Assembly: GCF_019711615.1 (NCBI RefSeq)
Contig: NZ_JAIGNS010000001.1
Location: forward strand, 1 to 64,000
Direction: 5' to 3'
DNA from: Qipengyuania intermedia
Lineage (GTDB): Bacteria > Pseudomonadota > Alphaproteobacteria > Sphingomonadales > Sphingomonadaceae
DNA: 64,000 bases
Shown: one piece after another, positions 26,740 to 36,303 of the stretch
Position numbering within the stretch: position 1 is the stretch's first letter
Layout of the letters: the number at the start of each line of letters is the position of its first letter
Program-made: the position numbers and the translations under genes
Notes under the pieces: model-generated
Database searches by the model: none
Told to the model about the DNA's origin: nothing
Seen by the model: only the letters and a program-made list of their open reading frames with translations

Positions 26740-27673
26740 CGAGCGGCGCGGCCAGAACCAGCTGGAAGAAATGGTAGAGCAGCAGCGGCAGGACGATGAA
26801 ACCTGCCGCCGCCGGCTCGAACAGAACGGTAGCCAGCGGAGCGCCGATCGCGGCTGACTTCTGGGCACCGGCGAAAAGAAACGCGATCCGGTCCGACCTC
26901 GGCAGGCCCAAGACGCCCGAGGCGAGCCATGCGCCTGCGTGACCCATAAGGAGGAACAGCGCGACCAATCCCATGGTAGCAGCCCATCCCGCTCCCTCGA
27001 TACGCGTCCAGATGCCCTGCTCAACTGCCCCCGAAAAGGCGACGTAGACCGCAAAGGCGATGACAAGCCTGTCGAGCCAGACGATCCGCGTCTTCTGCGC
27101 GGCGATGAATGCGGATGTCTTGCCCTGCACCAGCTGGCCTATCGCAAAAGGCAGGATCAGGATCAGGACGATCTTCACGAGCGCATCGTTTCCGACCATT
27201 CCTTCCCCGCTTCCGCCAAGGGCGAGGAAGATTGGCACCGAAATGAAAACGCCCAGAATGCTCATGGAAGCTGCCGCGATGACGGACAGCGCAATGTTCC
27301 CACCGGCGAGCGAGCTATAGGACGTGGACGACTGCACCGTCGTGGGAAGGACACCGAGGTAGAGAAAACCTATCGCAAGCAGCGGCGGCAACAGGGCATT
27401 CCCGGCGTGCGACAGGGCCAGCCCGACGGCTGCCATGGCGCCGAAGATCCACAGCGTCAGCGGAAGGAAAAAGCGCCAGTTCGCTATACCCGAAACGATC
27501 TCGGAGCGGGCGATGCGCATCCCATTGGCAAGGAAGAGGAAGAAAATTCCGGCATTGGCCGCCGATTGTGCCGCATTCCGCCAGACCCCTGTCGCGGGGA
27601 AAATGGCAGCCAGCACCATCGCGGCGAGCAAGAGCCGCAGCATAGGGTCTTTCGTGATAGTGCGGATCGCCAT
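26666..27673 (-). CDS. Bile acid:sodium symporter family protein (BASS/SBF-like)
   Basis: A 335-residue protein with about ten transmembrane helices. It has the conserved LPTTVQSSTSYSSLAGGNIALS segment, the crossover region that binds Na+ in this family. It resembles the YfeH/SBF_like branch. The substrate is unknown, and bile acids are not implied. It is convergent with the DUF475 gene and overlaps its 3' end by 74 bases. Confidence 0.88.
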   Translation of the reverse strand: MAIRTITKDPMLRLLLAAMVLAAIFPATGVWRNAAQSAANAGIFFLFLANGMRIARSEIVSGIANWRFFLPLTLWIFGAMAAVGLALSHAGNALLPPLLAIGFLYLGVLPTTVQSSTSYSSLAGGNIALSVIAAASMSILGVFISVPIFLALGGSGEGMVGNDALVKIVLILILPFAIGQLVQGKTSAFIAAQKTRIVWLDRLVIAFAVYVAFSGAVEQGIWTRIEGAGWAATMGLVALFLLMGHAGAWLASGVLGLPRSDRIAFLFAGAQKSAAIGAPLATVLFEPAAAGFIVLPLLLYHFFQLVLAAPLATRLATRSALHPDVSGYGAPTTRN

Positions 27674-27708
27674 AGGTCTGACGCCCTGCCGCCCCTTTCC
27701 CCAGCTGT

Positions 27709-29424
27709 CTAGGTCCCCGTCAGCGCGCGCAACTTGGCCGCGAGTTCGGAACGCAGCTGTGCGTCCTTTTCCGGCAAGGCAGCAAGAAGTGCAGCGATGG
27801 CAGGCTGGTTCATCCGCTGTGTCTCATAGGCTTCTATGGCCCAGTCGAGTTGATCGACGCCGTCGCCTTCGCCCAATTCGCGCGCGGCAACGCTTCGTGC
27901 GGCGAGAACCCAGGGCACGTTCCTCATCCCGTTTTCCAGAGCCCGGTCCAGCAATCTCACGGCATCCTGCCACTGTCCTGCAGCCGCATAACCGTCGGCA
28001 GCCATTGCAGCGGCTTCCGCGTGGAGTGGGTTGGCCTCGGCGAATGCCGCAATGAGGCGGGCAGCATCGGCACGCTCCCGGGTAGCCGCCATCCTCAGCA
28101 CCAGCGGCCAGTTCCGGCGAACGCGCGCCGCCTCCTCGTAGGCGGCATAGGCGCCGTCCTTGTCATTTCCTGAAAGGAGCGCATCGCCAAGGAGGGCGGC
28201 GGCATCCGCGGATTGCGGAAACTTTGCGCCAAAGCTGCGCGCAATTGCAGTAGCGCGCTCGACATCGCCTTGACGCAAAGCGCTCCTTATCGAGCTGCGT
28301 AGCGCGGCGGCGTCATCCCTATCCTGGATATCGCCGGGGGGAATTGGGCGCAGTGCGGTCTGGTCGATCGCGGCCAAGTCGAGGAAGAGCGCTGCCTCCT
28401 CGCGTTCGTCCAGCGCTTCATATGCTCGCCCCACAAGTGTGCGCAGCCAAGGAGAGCCACCGGGACCCCGCGCCTCCTCCGCGAAACGATAGATCAGTTC
28501 CTGCTCGCTCCCGTTTCGCGAAAGGGCAAAGGCTAGCAAGTCACGGATGCGATGGTTGGCAGGCTGTTCCTGGCCGAGCCGGTCGAGCTCCTGCGCCGCA
28601 CTCTGGTAATTGCCCAGTTCGACATCGATTATTGCCGAAAGCAGCTTCGCCGCAGCTGTTTCGCGGCGCGTATCCTCGGTGAGCTCCAGCGCCTCGCGAG
28701 CAGCGACGAAGTCACCACCCCGGGCTAGCCCGATCGCGTTCAGATACGGATCGTCGAATTGCGCGAGAACCGCTTCGGCTCGTCCGCTTTCTCCGGCATC
28801 GAGCAGGGTTGCTGCATATTCGAGTTGCAATGAACGCTCATTTGCCACCTGAGCGACTGCTCGTTCGAACCATTGCGCAGCAGGAACCATACCCTCGCTG
28901 TCGCGAGCCAGCTGGCCACGAAACCTCAAGGCCTCGACGTCATCGGGTCCCAACTCAATGGCCCGCTCGGCCGCCTCGATTGCAGCAAGCTGGTTGCCGA
29001 GACGATAGCGCAGGCGGCCGATGGACACCCAGACGCGTGGATCGCCGGGTGCGGCCGTCCTGGCCTGTTCGAGAGCGGCCGCAGCGGCCGTTACATTCCC
29101 TTCGCGCAGCTCGAGATCGGCGAGCATTCTGAAACCGAGCGAGGCTGTCGCCTGGTCGAATCGGCCATCGGCAAGCCAGGACCGCGCCTCTGCGAGATCG
29201 CCGCGCTGCAACGCTGCTTCTCCAGCATAGGCTGCATAGACGCTTCGATCGCGGTCAGTCTTCGCCAAGCGGTCGACCGTCAGCTGCGCCGCCCCCGCAT
29301 CGCCGCGGGCGACTTGCGAACGCAGTTGCTCGAGATCGTTGCTTGCAACAGGCGCTCCACCACAGGAAGCCGCCGCGGTGCACAGCAGTGCGAGAGCAAA
29401 GGCGAGGTCAGGCCTGAAGATCAT
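27709..29424 (-). CDS. TPR-repeat lipoprotein of the PrsK/PrsR operon
   Basis: A 571-residue lipoprotein (lipobox AASC, Cys21) composed largely of tetratricopeptide helices; a clear TPR pair is about residues 120-185 (PRVWVSIGRLRYRLGNQLAA...). Its start overlaps the prsR end by 17 bases. Position and architecture resemble PrsT, the TPR protein of exopolysaccharide/PEP-CTERM loci, but at 571 residues it is clearly shorter than typical PrsT, so an equivalent role is uncertain. It probably serves as an envelope scaffold for polysaccharide assembly or secretion. Confidence 0.78.
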   Translation of the reverse strand: MIFRPDLAFALALLCTAAASCGGAPVASNDLEQLRSQVARGDAGAAQLTVDRLAKTDRDRSVYAAYAGEAALQRGDLAEARSWLADGRFDQATASLGFRMLADLELREGNVTAAAAALEQARTAAPGDPRVWVSIGRLRYRLGNQLAAIEAAERAIELGPDDVEALRFRGQLARDSEGMVPAAQWFERAVAQVANERSLQLEYAATLLDAGESGRAEAVLAQFDDPYLNAIGLARGGDFVAAREALELTEDTRRETAAAKLLSAIIDVELGNYQSAAQELDRLGQEQPANHRIRDLLAFALSRNGSEQELIYRFAEEARGPGGSPWLRTLVGRAYEALDEREEAALFLDLAAIDQTALRPIPPGDIQDRDDAAALRSSIRSALRQGDVERATAIARSFGAKFPQSADAAALLGDALLSGNDKDGAYAAYEEAARVRRNWPLVLRMAATRERADAARLIAAFAEANPLHAEAAAMAADGYAAAGQWQDAVRLLDRALENGMRNVPWVLAARSVAARELGEGDGVDQLDWAIEAYETQRMNQPAIAALLAALPEKDAQLRSELAAKLRALTGT

Positions 29425-30772
29425 ACTGCTTGAGAAGATCGTAGAGCGTAGGGCGACTGATCCCGAGCATCTTCGCGCTGTTCGAGATGTTCCCCTGCGT
29501 GCGGGCCAGCGCCTTGCGAATCATACGCCTGTCTGCCTCTTCGCGGGCCTGCTTGAGGTTGAGCGCCAGTTCGCCGCCGTCCTCGTCCGCATGCATATCG
29601 AGATCGTCTGCGCCGACGAGTTTCCCGTCGGCCATGATGACCGCTCGCTTGATCCGGTTTTCCAGTTCCCGGACATTGCCGGGCCAGTTCCAGCTATCGA
29701 TGGCTGCCAGCGCATCGGGCGCGAAGCCCTTGACCTGCGGGTTCATTTCGGAAGCGAACTTCGCGAGGAAATGCTTGGCCAGAAGCACCGCATCGCCGGG
29801 TCGCTCGACCAGCGAAGGAATTTTTACCACGATTTCTGCGAGTCGATAAAAGAGGTCTTCCCGGAAACTTCCGTCGGCAATCATGGCCTCCAGGTTCTGG
29901 TGCGTGGCGCACACGATGCGCGTATCTACGGCGATGGGCTTGCGTCCCCCGATCCGTTCGATCACGCGCTCCTGCAGGAAGCGGAGCAGCTTCACCTGCA
30001 AGGGCAGCGGTATATCGCCAACTTCGTCGAGGAAGAGCGTGCCGCCATCGGCAAGTTCGATCTTGCCTTCCGTCGTTTTGACTGCGCCTGTGAAGGCACC
30101 CTTTTCGTGACCGAACAGTTCGCTTTCCAGCAGGTTCTCGGGGATCGCCGCGCAGTTGATCGCTACGAAAGCGCCGCGTTTGCGATCGCTTGCCTCGTGC
30201 AGCCCCTTGGCTAGCAATTCCTTGCCCGTACCGCTCGCTCCAAGGAGCATGACCGAAACGTTCGTAGGCGCCACGCGCTCGATCGTGCGGGCGACCTTGG
30301 CCATTTCGGGCGCTGCCGTGATCATCGATCCGAGCACCGTCTTCTCCTCGCCCACCTTTTCGGCGAGGCGTCGGTTCTCCGCTTCGATTGCGTGCAACCG
30401 GTGTGCACGATCGACGATCATTCCAAGCTGCTCGATATCGACCGGCTTCTGGTAGAAATCGTAGGCTCCTCGCTCGATCGCTTGCAGTGCACTTTCACGT
30501 GCCCCGTGCCCGCTCGCGACGACGACCTTGGTATCCGGTTTCATTTCCATGATCGCATCGAGCACAGCGAAACCTTCGGTCGTGCCATCCGGATCCGGCG
30601 GAAGACCGAGATCAAGCGTAACCACGGCAGGCTCTTCCGAACGCAACAGGGCCAAGGCCTGATCGCGATTTCCGGCGATCACGACCTCGTAATCGTCATA
30701 GGCCCACCTGAGCTGCGCCTGCAGGCCCTCGTCATCCTCAACCACCAGGAGCTTGGGTTTGTATTCGGCCAT
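29408..30772 (-). CDS. prsR: Sigma54-dependent response regulator PrsR
   Basis: A 454-residue NtrC-type regulator. The receiver (1-120) has phosphoacceptor Asp in TLDLGLP. The AAA+ domain (about 145-385) has Walker A GASGTGKE and the sigma54-contact loop GAFTGA. A Fis-type HTH ends the protein (NISNSAKMLGISRPTLYDLL). The family regulates exopolysaccharide and PEP-CTERM gene sets. It overlaps prsK by ATGA, giving a two-component pair. No sigma54 promoter is recognisable in this window, so its targets lie elsewhere. Confidence 0.92.
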   Translation of the reverse strand: MAEYKPKLLVVEDDEGLQAQLRWAYDDYEVVIAGNRDQALALLRSEEPAVVTLDLGLPPDPDGTTEGFAVLDAIMEMKPDTKVVVASGHGARESALQAIERGAYDFYQKPVDIEQLGMIVDRAHRLHAIEAENRRLAEKVGEEKTVLGSMITAAPEMAKVARTIERVAPTNVSVMLLGASGTGKELLAKGLHEASDRKRGAFVAINCAAIPENLLESELFGHEKGAFTGAVKTTEGKIELADGGTLFLDEVGDIPLPLQVKLLRFLQERVIERIGGRKPIAVDTRIVCATHQNLEAMIADGSFREDLFYRLAEIVVKIPSLVERPGDAVLLAKHFLAKFASEMNPQVKGFAPDALAAIDSWNWPGNVRELENRIKRAVIMADGKLVGADDLDMHADEDGGELALNLKQAREEADRRMIRKALARTQGNISNSAKMLGISRPTLYDLLKQYDLQA

Positions 30773-32877
30773 CAGACCGTCTCCTCGATATGTTCTCTAG
30801 GCCCGGCATAGATTGCCCGTGCGGATCGCAGCGGCAGGCTGACAGTGAATCGGGTCCCCAGGCCTTCGCGCGATTCGACATCCAGCCGGCCGTCCATTGC
30901 GCGAACGGTCTCGCGCGCCTCGTAGGCTCCGATGCCGAAACCTCCGTCCTTCGAAGACACGAAGGGCTTGAACAGCCCATTGCGGACGAATACGGGGCTC
31001 ATGCCCTTGCCGTTGTCGATGATCTGGCACTGCCCGCTGATCCCGTCGCTGAAGACTTCGATCATCACCGGAACGTCCGGCTCGCTCGCGTCGACCGCAT
31101 TCTGCACGAGATGGACGAGCGCCTGCTCGAGCCCATCGCGGTCGCCGATGATCTCTATATCCTCGCAGCGAGACAAACGTACCGGGTGCACCCCGTCGAA
31201 GCGCTTGACGAGAGAACGGGAGACCTCCGCCAAGTCGATGACCTGCATTTCTTCGCGACCGCCGGTTCCATACCGCCCGAGCCGCGCCAGCAGCAGATTG
31301 AGCTTGTCCGCGCTGTTCCTGAGCGTGACCAGCATGTCCTTGCGGAATTCGGGCTTGTCGGCGTGCTTTTCCGCATTGCGCAGGAGGAGCGACATCTGGC
31401 TGGAGAGGTTCTTGATGTCATGCATGACAAACGCCATGCGCCGGTTGAATTCGTCGAAGCGACTCGCTTCCGACAGGGCAGCCTGCCCGCTCTGTTCGGC
31501 CAGATAGCTCGCCAGCTGCCGTCCGACGATGCCGAGTAGGTCGAAGTCCTCCCAATCGAGCTCACGCTCTATGGCGGGTCGGGCAAGGACGACCACCCCG
31601 ACCAGCCGGTCGAAGTGGAGCAAAGGCACGGCAGCCCAGGCACGGCTTTCCGCCTCGGCCCAGGCCGGCATGTGGTCCAACTCGCCATGATGGTCCTTGC
31701 CGGCTCGGACCTCATCGAAGTCCAGGATCAATCCTTCGCGTTCCATTATCCCGGCAAGATCTGCATTCATCGCGCAGGACGGCAGTTGTGCACTTGGCCA
31801 GTTCCAATGCGCCCCCAGCCCCAGCGTGCCATCGTCTTCCGGCAACAGCAAAAGCCCGCACGGACTGTCGGTGATATCCGCCAGCGCCTTGATCGCCCGC
31901 TCTTGCAGGCTGCTTTCGTCGAAACCGGTCCGCCCGATGGTGTTCGTGAAGCGGATCCACTCGTTGCGATAGTCGTAGCGGTGTTTGAACAGATGTTTGA
32001 CCGCGGTCACCCGCAACCAGCCGCGCACGCGCTGGGAGGGCAACCAGATCAGCGCCAGGGCGCCCGCTGCCAGGATGAGGCCGACCTGCGTGAGCGCGCG
32101 GATATCGCCGCGTAGCATGTCGAGCGAATTCGCCAGCACCAGCATCAGGACGAAGTAGGCCCCGATGACCAGCAAGGAGAGAGAGCGAAACGTGAGCGTA
32201 CGCGAGGGCCGGAACTCCAAGCCTGCAGCGCTCGAATTGAAGCCGACGGCGAATGGTATCGCAATGATTGCCGCTGCAAGGCCGCTGATTGCCTGCAGTT
32301 CGAGAGGCACCTCGCCTGTCAGGTAGCTGAGCGTGTAGAAATTGAGCGAGAAGGCCCACATGCCCGCCAGTGCCGCGGCGTTCCAGCGCAGGATCCGGCG
32401 CGAGGACAGGGCTGCACCGACATAAAGGTTATGCAGCAGGACCAGAGCGCCAACGACGGTCAGCGCCCGCAGGATTGCGGAGGTCTCGAAAACGAGCGTC
32501 GCAGCACCCGGCGAATTCGCATTGCGCAATGCAAGCATGACGAGAACGATCTGGAAGGCTTCGACGATCGCCAGCACGATCGCCGCCGGGCGCACGAGCC
32601 GCAGGGTCTCGTCGCGTCCATCGTTCGCGAACAGGCGCAAGAGCACGTAAATCCAGGCGAGGTTCTTGGCGACTTCGGTCAGGGCGACGACAGGCTGCTG
32701 GGCCCCGAAACTTGCAGCCGCAAAGCACCAGTTGGCCGTGAGGGCAAGCGCCGCCACACCTGCCCAGCGATCGGAACGCTCCGCCGCTCCCGAACGCGCG
32801 ATCCACAGGGCCGCAAGTCCGCTGACCAACGCGCCCAGTAGGAACGAAAGCGATCCGATATTTGCGAGCCAGGGCAT
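30772..32877 (-). CDS. prsK: Membrane histidine kinase PrsK
   Basis: A 701-residue sensor kinase. The N-terminal half holds about eight hydrophobic helices (residues ~5-290). A GAF-like domain follows (about 320-470; RLVGVVVLARPA). The H-box is FVMHDIKNLSSQMSLLLRN, and the ATPase domain contains DNGKGMS. The HDIKN box and the multi-helix sensor are characteristic of PrsK. The ATG at 32877 overlaps the preceding transferase stop (ATGA); a GTG at 32898 would add seven residues. Confidence 0.9.
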   Translation of the reverse strand: MPWLANIGSLSFLLGALVSGLAALWIARSGAAERSDRWAGVAALALTANWCFAAASFGAQQPVVALTEVAKNLAWIYVLLRLFANDGRDETLRLVRPAAIVLAIVEAFQIVLVMLALRNANSPGAATLVFETSAILRALTVVGALVLLHNLYVGAALSSRRILRWNAAALAGMWAFSLNFYTLSYLTGEVPLELQAISGLAAAIIAIPFAVGFNSSAAGLEFRPSRTLTFRSLSLLVIGAYFVLMLVLANSLDMLRGDIRALTQVGLILAAGALALIWLPSQRVRGWLRVTAVKHLFKHRYDYRNEWIRFTNTIGRTGFDESSLQERAIKALADITDSPCGLLLLPEDDGTLGLGAHWNWPSAQLPSCAMNADLAGIMEREGLILDFDEVRAGKDHHGELDHMPAWAEAESRAWAAVPLLHFDRLVGVVVLARPAIERELDWEDFDLLGIVGRQLASYLAEQSGQAALSEASRFDEFNRRMAFVMHDIKNLSSQMSLLLRNAEKHADKPEFRKDMLVTLRNSADKLNLLLARLGRYGTGGREEMQVIDLAEVSRSLVKRFDGVHPVRLSRCEDIEIIGDRDGLEQALVHLVQNAVDASEPDVPVMIEVFSDGISGQCQIIDNGKGMSPVFVRNGLFKPFVSSKDGGFGIGAYEARETVRAMDGRLDVESREGLGTRFTVSLPLRSARAIYAGPREHIEETV

Positions 32878-34265
32878 CAGCGAGCGCCCTCCGGCCACAG
32901 GATCACCCGCGCCGTCTGCAGGAGGATCAGGAGATCGAGGAAAGGCGAATAGTTCTTCGCGTAATAAAGATCGTATTCCAGCTTGCCGCGCGCATCCTCG
33001 ATGCTTGCGCCATAGGGATAATTGATCTGCGCCCAGCCGGTGATGCCGGGTTTGACCATGTGCCGTTCGGCATAGAACGGAAGCTTTTCATCCAGTTCGG
33101 CCACGAATTGCGGGCGCTCGGGGCGCGGACCGACGAAGCTCATTTCGCCTTTCAGCACGCTCCACAACTGGGGTAGTTCATCGATCCTTACGAGACGGAT
33201 GAAGCGCCCTACGCGGGTGATGCGCGGGTCGTCCTTTTCCGCCCATTTGATACCCTCCACCTCGGCATCCTGCCGCATCGAACGCAGTTTCGGGATCTGG
33301 AAGGTCTGGCCATAAAGCCCGACACGCTCCTGCCGGTAGAACGCAGGGCCCTTGCTTTCGAGCTTCACGAGAAGCGCGAAGAAACCGATGAGCGGCAGTG
33401 TCAGTATGAGGACGGCCAGGCTCACAACGACATCGAACAGCCGCTTCAAAACGGCCGAAATGCGCTGTCCGGCGATAAAGCCATCGGAAAAGATCAGCCA
33501 GCTGGGATTGAGCGTATCGAGATCTAGCTTGCCGGTTTCGCGCTCCAGGAAACCCGACAGGTCGCTGACATCGACGCCCTTGGTCTTGACCCGCACGAGG
33601 TCCTTCAGCGGCAGGGAATTGCGCCTTTCCTGCATGGCAAGCACGACTTCCTGGGCCCGGATCCGCTCCACGTACTTGCCGAGATCGCCGATCTCCTCGC
33701 GGCCGATCGCCCCGGCGACCCGTTCGGTCACGGCACCGCCCATTGCGACGAAAGTGAGGACGCGGAAACCGCTGTCGGGCCGATTGGAGAGATCAAGCAG
33801 GCGCTGGGCCCGTGGACCTGCACCGAGTACCAGTACGCGCCTGCGAAACACCTTGGCATCCAGCATGCGGGTCGCGATGAAGCGGTTCATAACCAGGAAC
33901 AGCAAACCGAGCGCCATCGCGTAGAGCAGTATCGACCGCCACAGCGCCGTTCCGGGCATGACCAGATTGACGAAAGAAATGGACAGGATGCCCAGACCGA
34001 ATGCTACGAACAGCCGTGCGGTCGCAAAGCGGATCGAACGCAAGGCTAGCGGGGTGTAGGTGCCGACAGCAATCACTGCGAGCCAGACGATCCCGGCGAA
34101 ACCGCCGATGGCCGCCGCCCGTTCCGAGAAGGAGCCTGGGTGGATGGATAGCTGGAAGGTGCGCAACTGCCAGCCCACCTCGCCTGCCAGTCCGAGCAAG
34201 AGCAGGTCGAACAGGCAAAGCAGCATCACCTCCTTGGGGATGTAGTGCTTGAAGACTCTGATCAT
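32877..34265 (-). CDS. Exopolysaccharide polyprenyl-phosphate sugar-1-phosphate transferase (EpsB/PEP-CTERM-associated)
   Basis: A 462-residue membrane enzyme that starts EPS repeat-unit synthesis by loading a sugar phosphate on undecaprenyl phosphate. It has four N-terminal helices (about 15-130), a Rossmann-like CoA-binding-type domain (RRRVLVLGAGPRAQRLL), and a C-terminal bacterial sugar-transferase domain. That domain has the re-entrant helix (LKRLFDVVVSLAVL), KLRSM, DELPQLWSVLKGEMSFVGPRPE and KPGITGWAQINY. It is the first gene of the operon with prsK, prsR and the TPR lipoprotein. Confidence 0.92.
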   Translation of the reverse strand: MIRVFKHYIPKEVMLLCLFDLLLLGLAGEVGWQLRTFQLSIHPGSFSERAAAIGGFAGIVWLAVIAVGTYTPLALRSIRFATARLFVAFGLGILSISFVNLVMPGTALWRSILLYAMALGLLFLVMNRFIATRMLDAKVFRRRVLVLGAGPRAQRLLDLSNRPDSGFRVLTFVAMGGAVTERVAGAIGREEIGDLGKYVERIRAQEVVLAMQERRNSLPLKDLVRVKTKGVDVSDLSGFLERETGKLDLDTLNPSWLIFSDGFIAGQRISAVLKRLFDVVVSLAVLILTLPLIGFFALLVKLESKGPAFYRQERVGLYGQTFQIPKLRSMRQDAEVEGIKWAEKDDPRITRVGRFIRLVRIDELPQLWSVLKGEMSFVGPRPERPQFVAELDEKLPFYAERHMVKPGITGWAQINYPYGASIEDARGKLEYDLYYAKNYSPFLDLLILLQTARVILWPEGAR

Positions 34266-34343
34266 GGCAGGCGGCGATACCCCGAAGGTTGGTTAAATCC
34301 TTCCTTACCATGGCATTGGTGAACTGTCGGTAAACTTTACACC

Positions 34344-34379
34344 AAAGAAAACGGCGCCCCGGATTGCCGGGACGCCGCT
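34344..34379 (-). terminator. Rho-independent terminator
   Basis: On the minus strand a GC-rich near-perfect hairpin (CGGCGTCCCGG / CCGGGGCGCCG) is followed by TTTTCTTT. It lies just downstream of the small membrane-protein gene ending at 34401 and separates it from the EPS operon. Confidence 0.85.
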
Positions 34380-34400
34380 AAGCTGGAATTGGTCAAATGG

Positions 34401-34694
34401 TCAGTTATTGACAGCGTCGCCAACGGCCTCGCCGGCTTCCTGCGCAGCGTCGCCGACCTGTCCGGCAGCTTCGCCCACCTGATTGGCTGCATCGGTAATG
34501 GCTTCATCCTTCGCCACTTCCGAACCGCCCATCTGGGTGAAGATCACGATCGCAGCTATGGCGGCAACCAGCAGGATGATTGCGATGACCCAGCCGGAGC
34601 CACCGCTACGCCGCGGTTCGTCGGTGACGACGGTGTGCGTCGTATGCGTGTTGCCGTCGGGCGTGCGCGTTTCGGTAATACGTTCTTCTGCCAT
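34401..34694 (-). CDS. Small single-pass membrane protein with alanine-rich periplasmic tail
   Basis: 97 residues. A polar, Thr-rich N-terminus (about 1-30) comes first, then one transmembrane helix (SGWVIAIILLVAAIAAIVIF). An acidic, Ala-rich heptad-like tail (about 60-97; DAANQVGEAAGQVGDAAQEAG) probably forms an amphipathic helix. SD AAAGGA precedes the ATG at 34694; an upstream start at 34712 is less likely. Proteins like this (YtxH-like tails) are often stress related, but no function is assigned. It ends in a strong terminator. Confidence 0.75.
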   Translation of the reverse strand: MAEERITETRTPDGNTHTTHTVVTDEPRRSGGSGWVIAIILLVAAIAAIVIFTQMGGSEVAKDEAITDAANQVGEAAGQVGDAAQEAGEAVGDAVNN

Positions 34695-34769
34695 GGAAAA
34701 ATCCTTTCCCATCCATGTTTTACTGCGGCGCCAACGCGCGAGGGTTCCCCGCCGTTCCCCGCGTGATGG

Positions 34770-36155
34770 TTACCGCTCGACGAATTCGAACGGAGTGTTG
34801 CCGCGACGCATCCGGTCGAACTGCAATTTCCTGCCGCGCGGGGGCAGCGAACGCTGGCGGCAGTTCTGTCTCTGGCAGGCCGCACAACCGGGACCGATCG
34901 GCTGCGCATCGACAGGTTTGAGCGACAAGCCTCTCGCCTGCGCAAGGTCGGCAGCCAGCACCGCCTCGATCCCAACCGCCACCACGAAACGCGCTTCGCC
35001 TGGCGCTCCGCTGCCCTCTACGCTGCGCATCATGGTCAGCCACCCACCCGCCTGGCCTTCACCGGCCTGCTCCAGTGCAACAAATTGCGTGACGAGTTCG
35101 CCGCCGGTTTCAAACGCCCGATGCGCATCCCACAGGGGACAGGACACATCCGCGCTGGCAAAATGCGCGGTGCTCGCGCCGATGAAGCTTTTCGAGAACT
35201 GCCCAGCCCTGTCGATCCGGACCATGAAGAATGGCAAGCCTCGTTGCCCCACCCGCTGGAGAGTGGTGAGACGATGGGCCAATTGCTCGAAACTCACCGA
35301 AAAGCGCCGCTCCAGGACGGGGAGATCATATCCCGTCGCTTCGCAGGCGCGCAGGAAGCGGCCGTAAGGCATCAGCAGGGCCGCAGCGAAGTATCCTTCC
35401 AGGTGGCGCCGGAACAGGGCACGGGCGGCCTCTTCCTCGAATTCCGCGCCTTGGGCGACCGCTTCGATCTCGTCGCGGCTTTCCAATTGCGCCACTTTGA
35501 GCGCGAGCTGGAAATTGCGCGATGCGGGACCGAGCATCTCGGACAGCTGAATCTGTCTTGCATGGAGGTCCAGGCGGCTGAGACTTTCGGGAAGCACATC
35601 GCGGGGCAGGATGCGAACCGACAATTGATGCCGTTCGCGCAGGCGCTCGGTCAGAGCCAGCCCGATATCGCCGCGCGACAGGCGCATCTCGTCCGCCAGC
35701 GCTTCCGCCGAATGGTCGAGGTCGGCAAAGTGGTTGCGCCACCGTTCGATTTCCCGGCGAGAAGCCGCAAGCGCGTCGTCATGAGAATCGGCACCGGGAC
35801 CGGCCTTGTCGTACAGCCGCGCGAAGGCTGCTGCGACCTGGGGCGCCGTGGACAGGAACTCCTCTGCCTCGTCACGGTCGATATCGAGATCGGAAAAGCG
35901 TTCGTCGGCAAGTCGGCGCATGAGGCCATCGAGGCCACCGACCGCCTCATCCTCTCGCAGCGAGCTGGGATCGAAGTCGAATTTCTCGACCAATGCCATC
36001 ACAACACGGGCGCTCACCGGACGCTGGTTGCGTTCGATCAGGTTGAGATAACTTGGCGAGATTGCCAGCCGCGTCGCCATGGCCGCCTGGGTCAGGTTTT
36101 CACGTTTACGCAGTCGGCGAATAGCCGGTCCAGCCATGAGTGCGGCATCAGCCAT
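34770..36155 (-). CDS. Short-chain fatty acyl-CoA regulator family (RamB/ScfR-like) transcription factor
   Basis: A 461-residue regulator. An XRE-type helix-turn-helix (about 10-65; LTQAAMATRLAISPSYLNLIE) leads. An IrrE/ImmA-like region and a long C-terminal DUF2083-type domain follow (about 150-440), ending with a cysteine cluster (CAACQRQNCRQ) that may bind metal. Family members sense acyl-CoA and control glyoxylate or propionyl-CoA genes. Here it is divergent from isocitrate lyase. A perfect inverted repeat overlaps its own ribosome site at 36156-36173, suggesting autoregulation. Confidence 0.85.
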   Translation of the reverse strand: MADAALMAGPAIRRLRKRENLTQAAMATRLAISPSYLNLIERNQRPVSARVVMALVEKFDFDPSSLREDEAVGGLDGLMRRLADERFSDLDIDRDEAEEFLSTAPQVAAAFARLYDKAGPGADSHDDALAASRREIERWRNHFADLDHSAEALADEMRLSRGDIGLALTERLRERHQLSVRILPRDVLPESLSRLDLHARQIQLSEMLGPASRNFQLALKVAQLESRDEIEAVAQGAEFEEEAARALFRRHLEGYFAAALLMPYGRFLRACEATGYDLPVLERRFSVSFEQLAHRLTTLQRVGQRGLPFFMVRIDRAGQFSKSFIGASTAHFASADVSCPLWDAHRAFETGGELVTQFVALEQAGEGQAGGWLTMMRSVEGSGAPGEARFVVAVGIEAVLAADLAQARGLSLKPVDAQPIGPGCAACQRQNCRQRSLPPRGRKLQFDRMRRGNTPFEFVER

Positions 36156-36173
36156 TTGTAAATTCCTTTACAA
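36156..36173. promoter_or_regulatory. Candidate operator between the acyl-CoA regulator and aceA
   Basis: TTGTAAA-TTCC-TTTACAA is a perfect 7-base inverted repeat with a 4-base spacer. It directly abuts the regulator ATG and contains its Shine-Dalgarno (AAAGGAA on the minus strand). The half-site TGTAAATT recurs at 36221-36228, 64 bases further toward aceA. Confidence 0.5.
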
Positions 36174-36303
36174 CGTTACACACTAAACTGGCAGATAAGG
36201 ATTGTATAGACAACAAATTCTGTAAATTTTCCTGTCGCGGCGACGGAAACCTCCCCAAGTTCATCGGCAAGGCCACCGCGCCAGAAATTACAGGAGATTC
36301 GCC

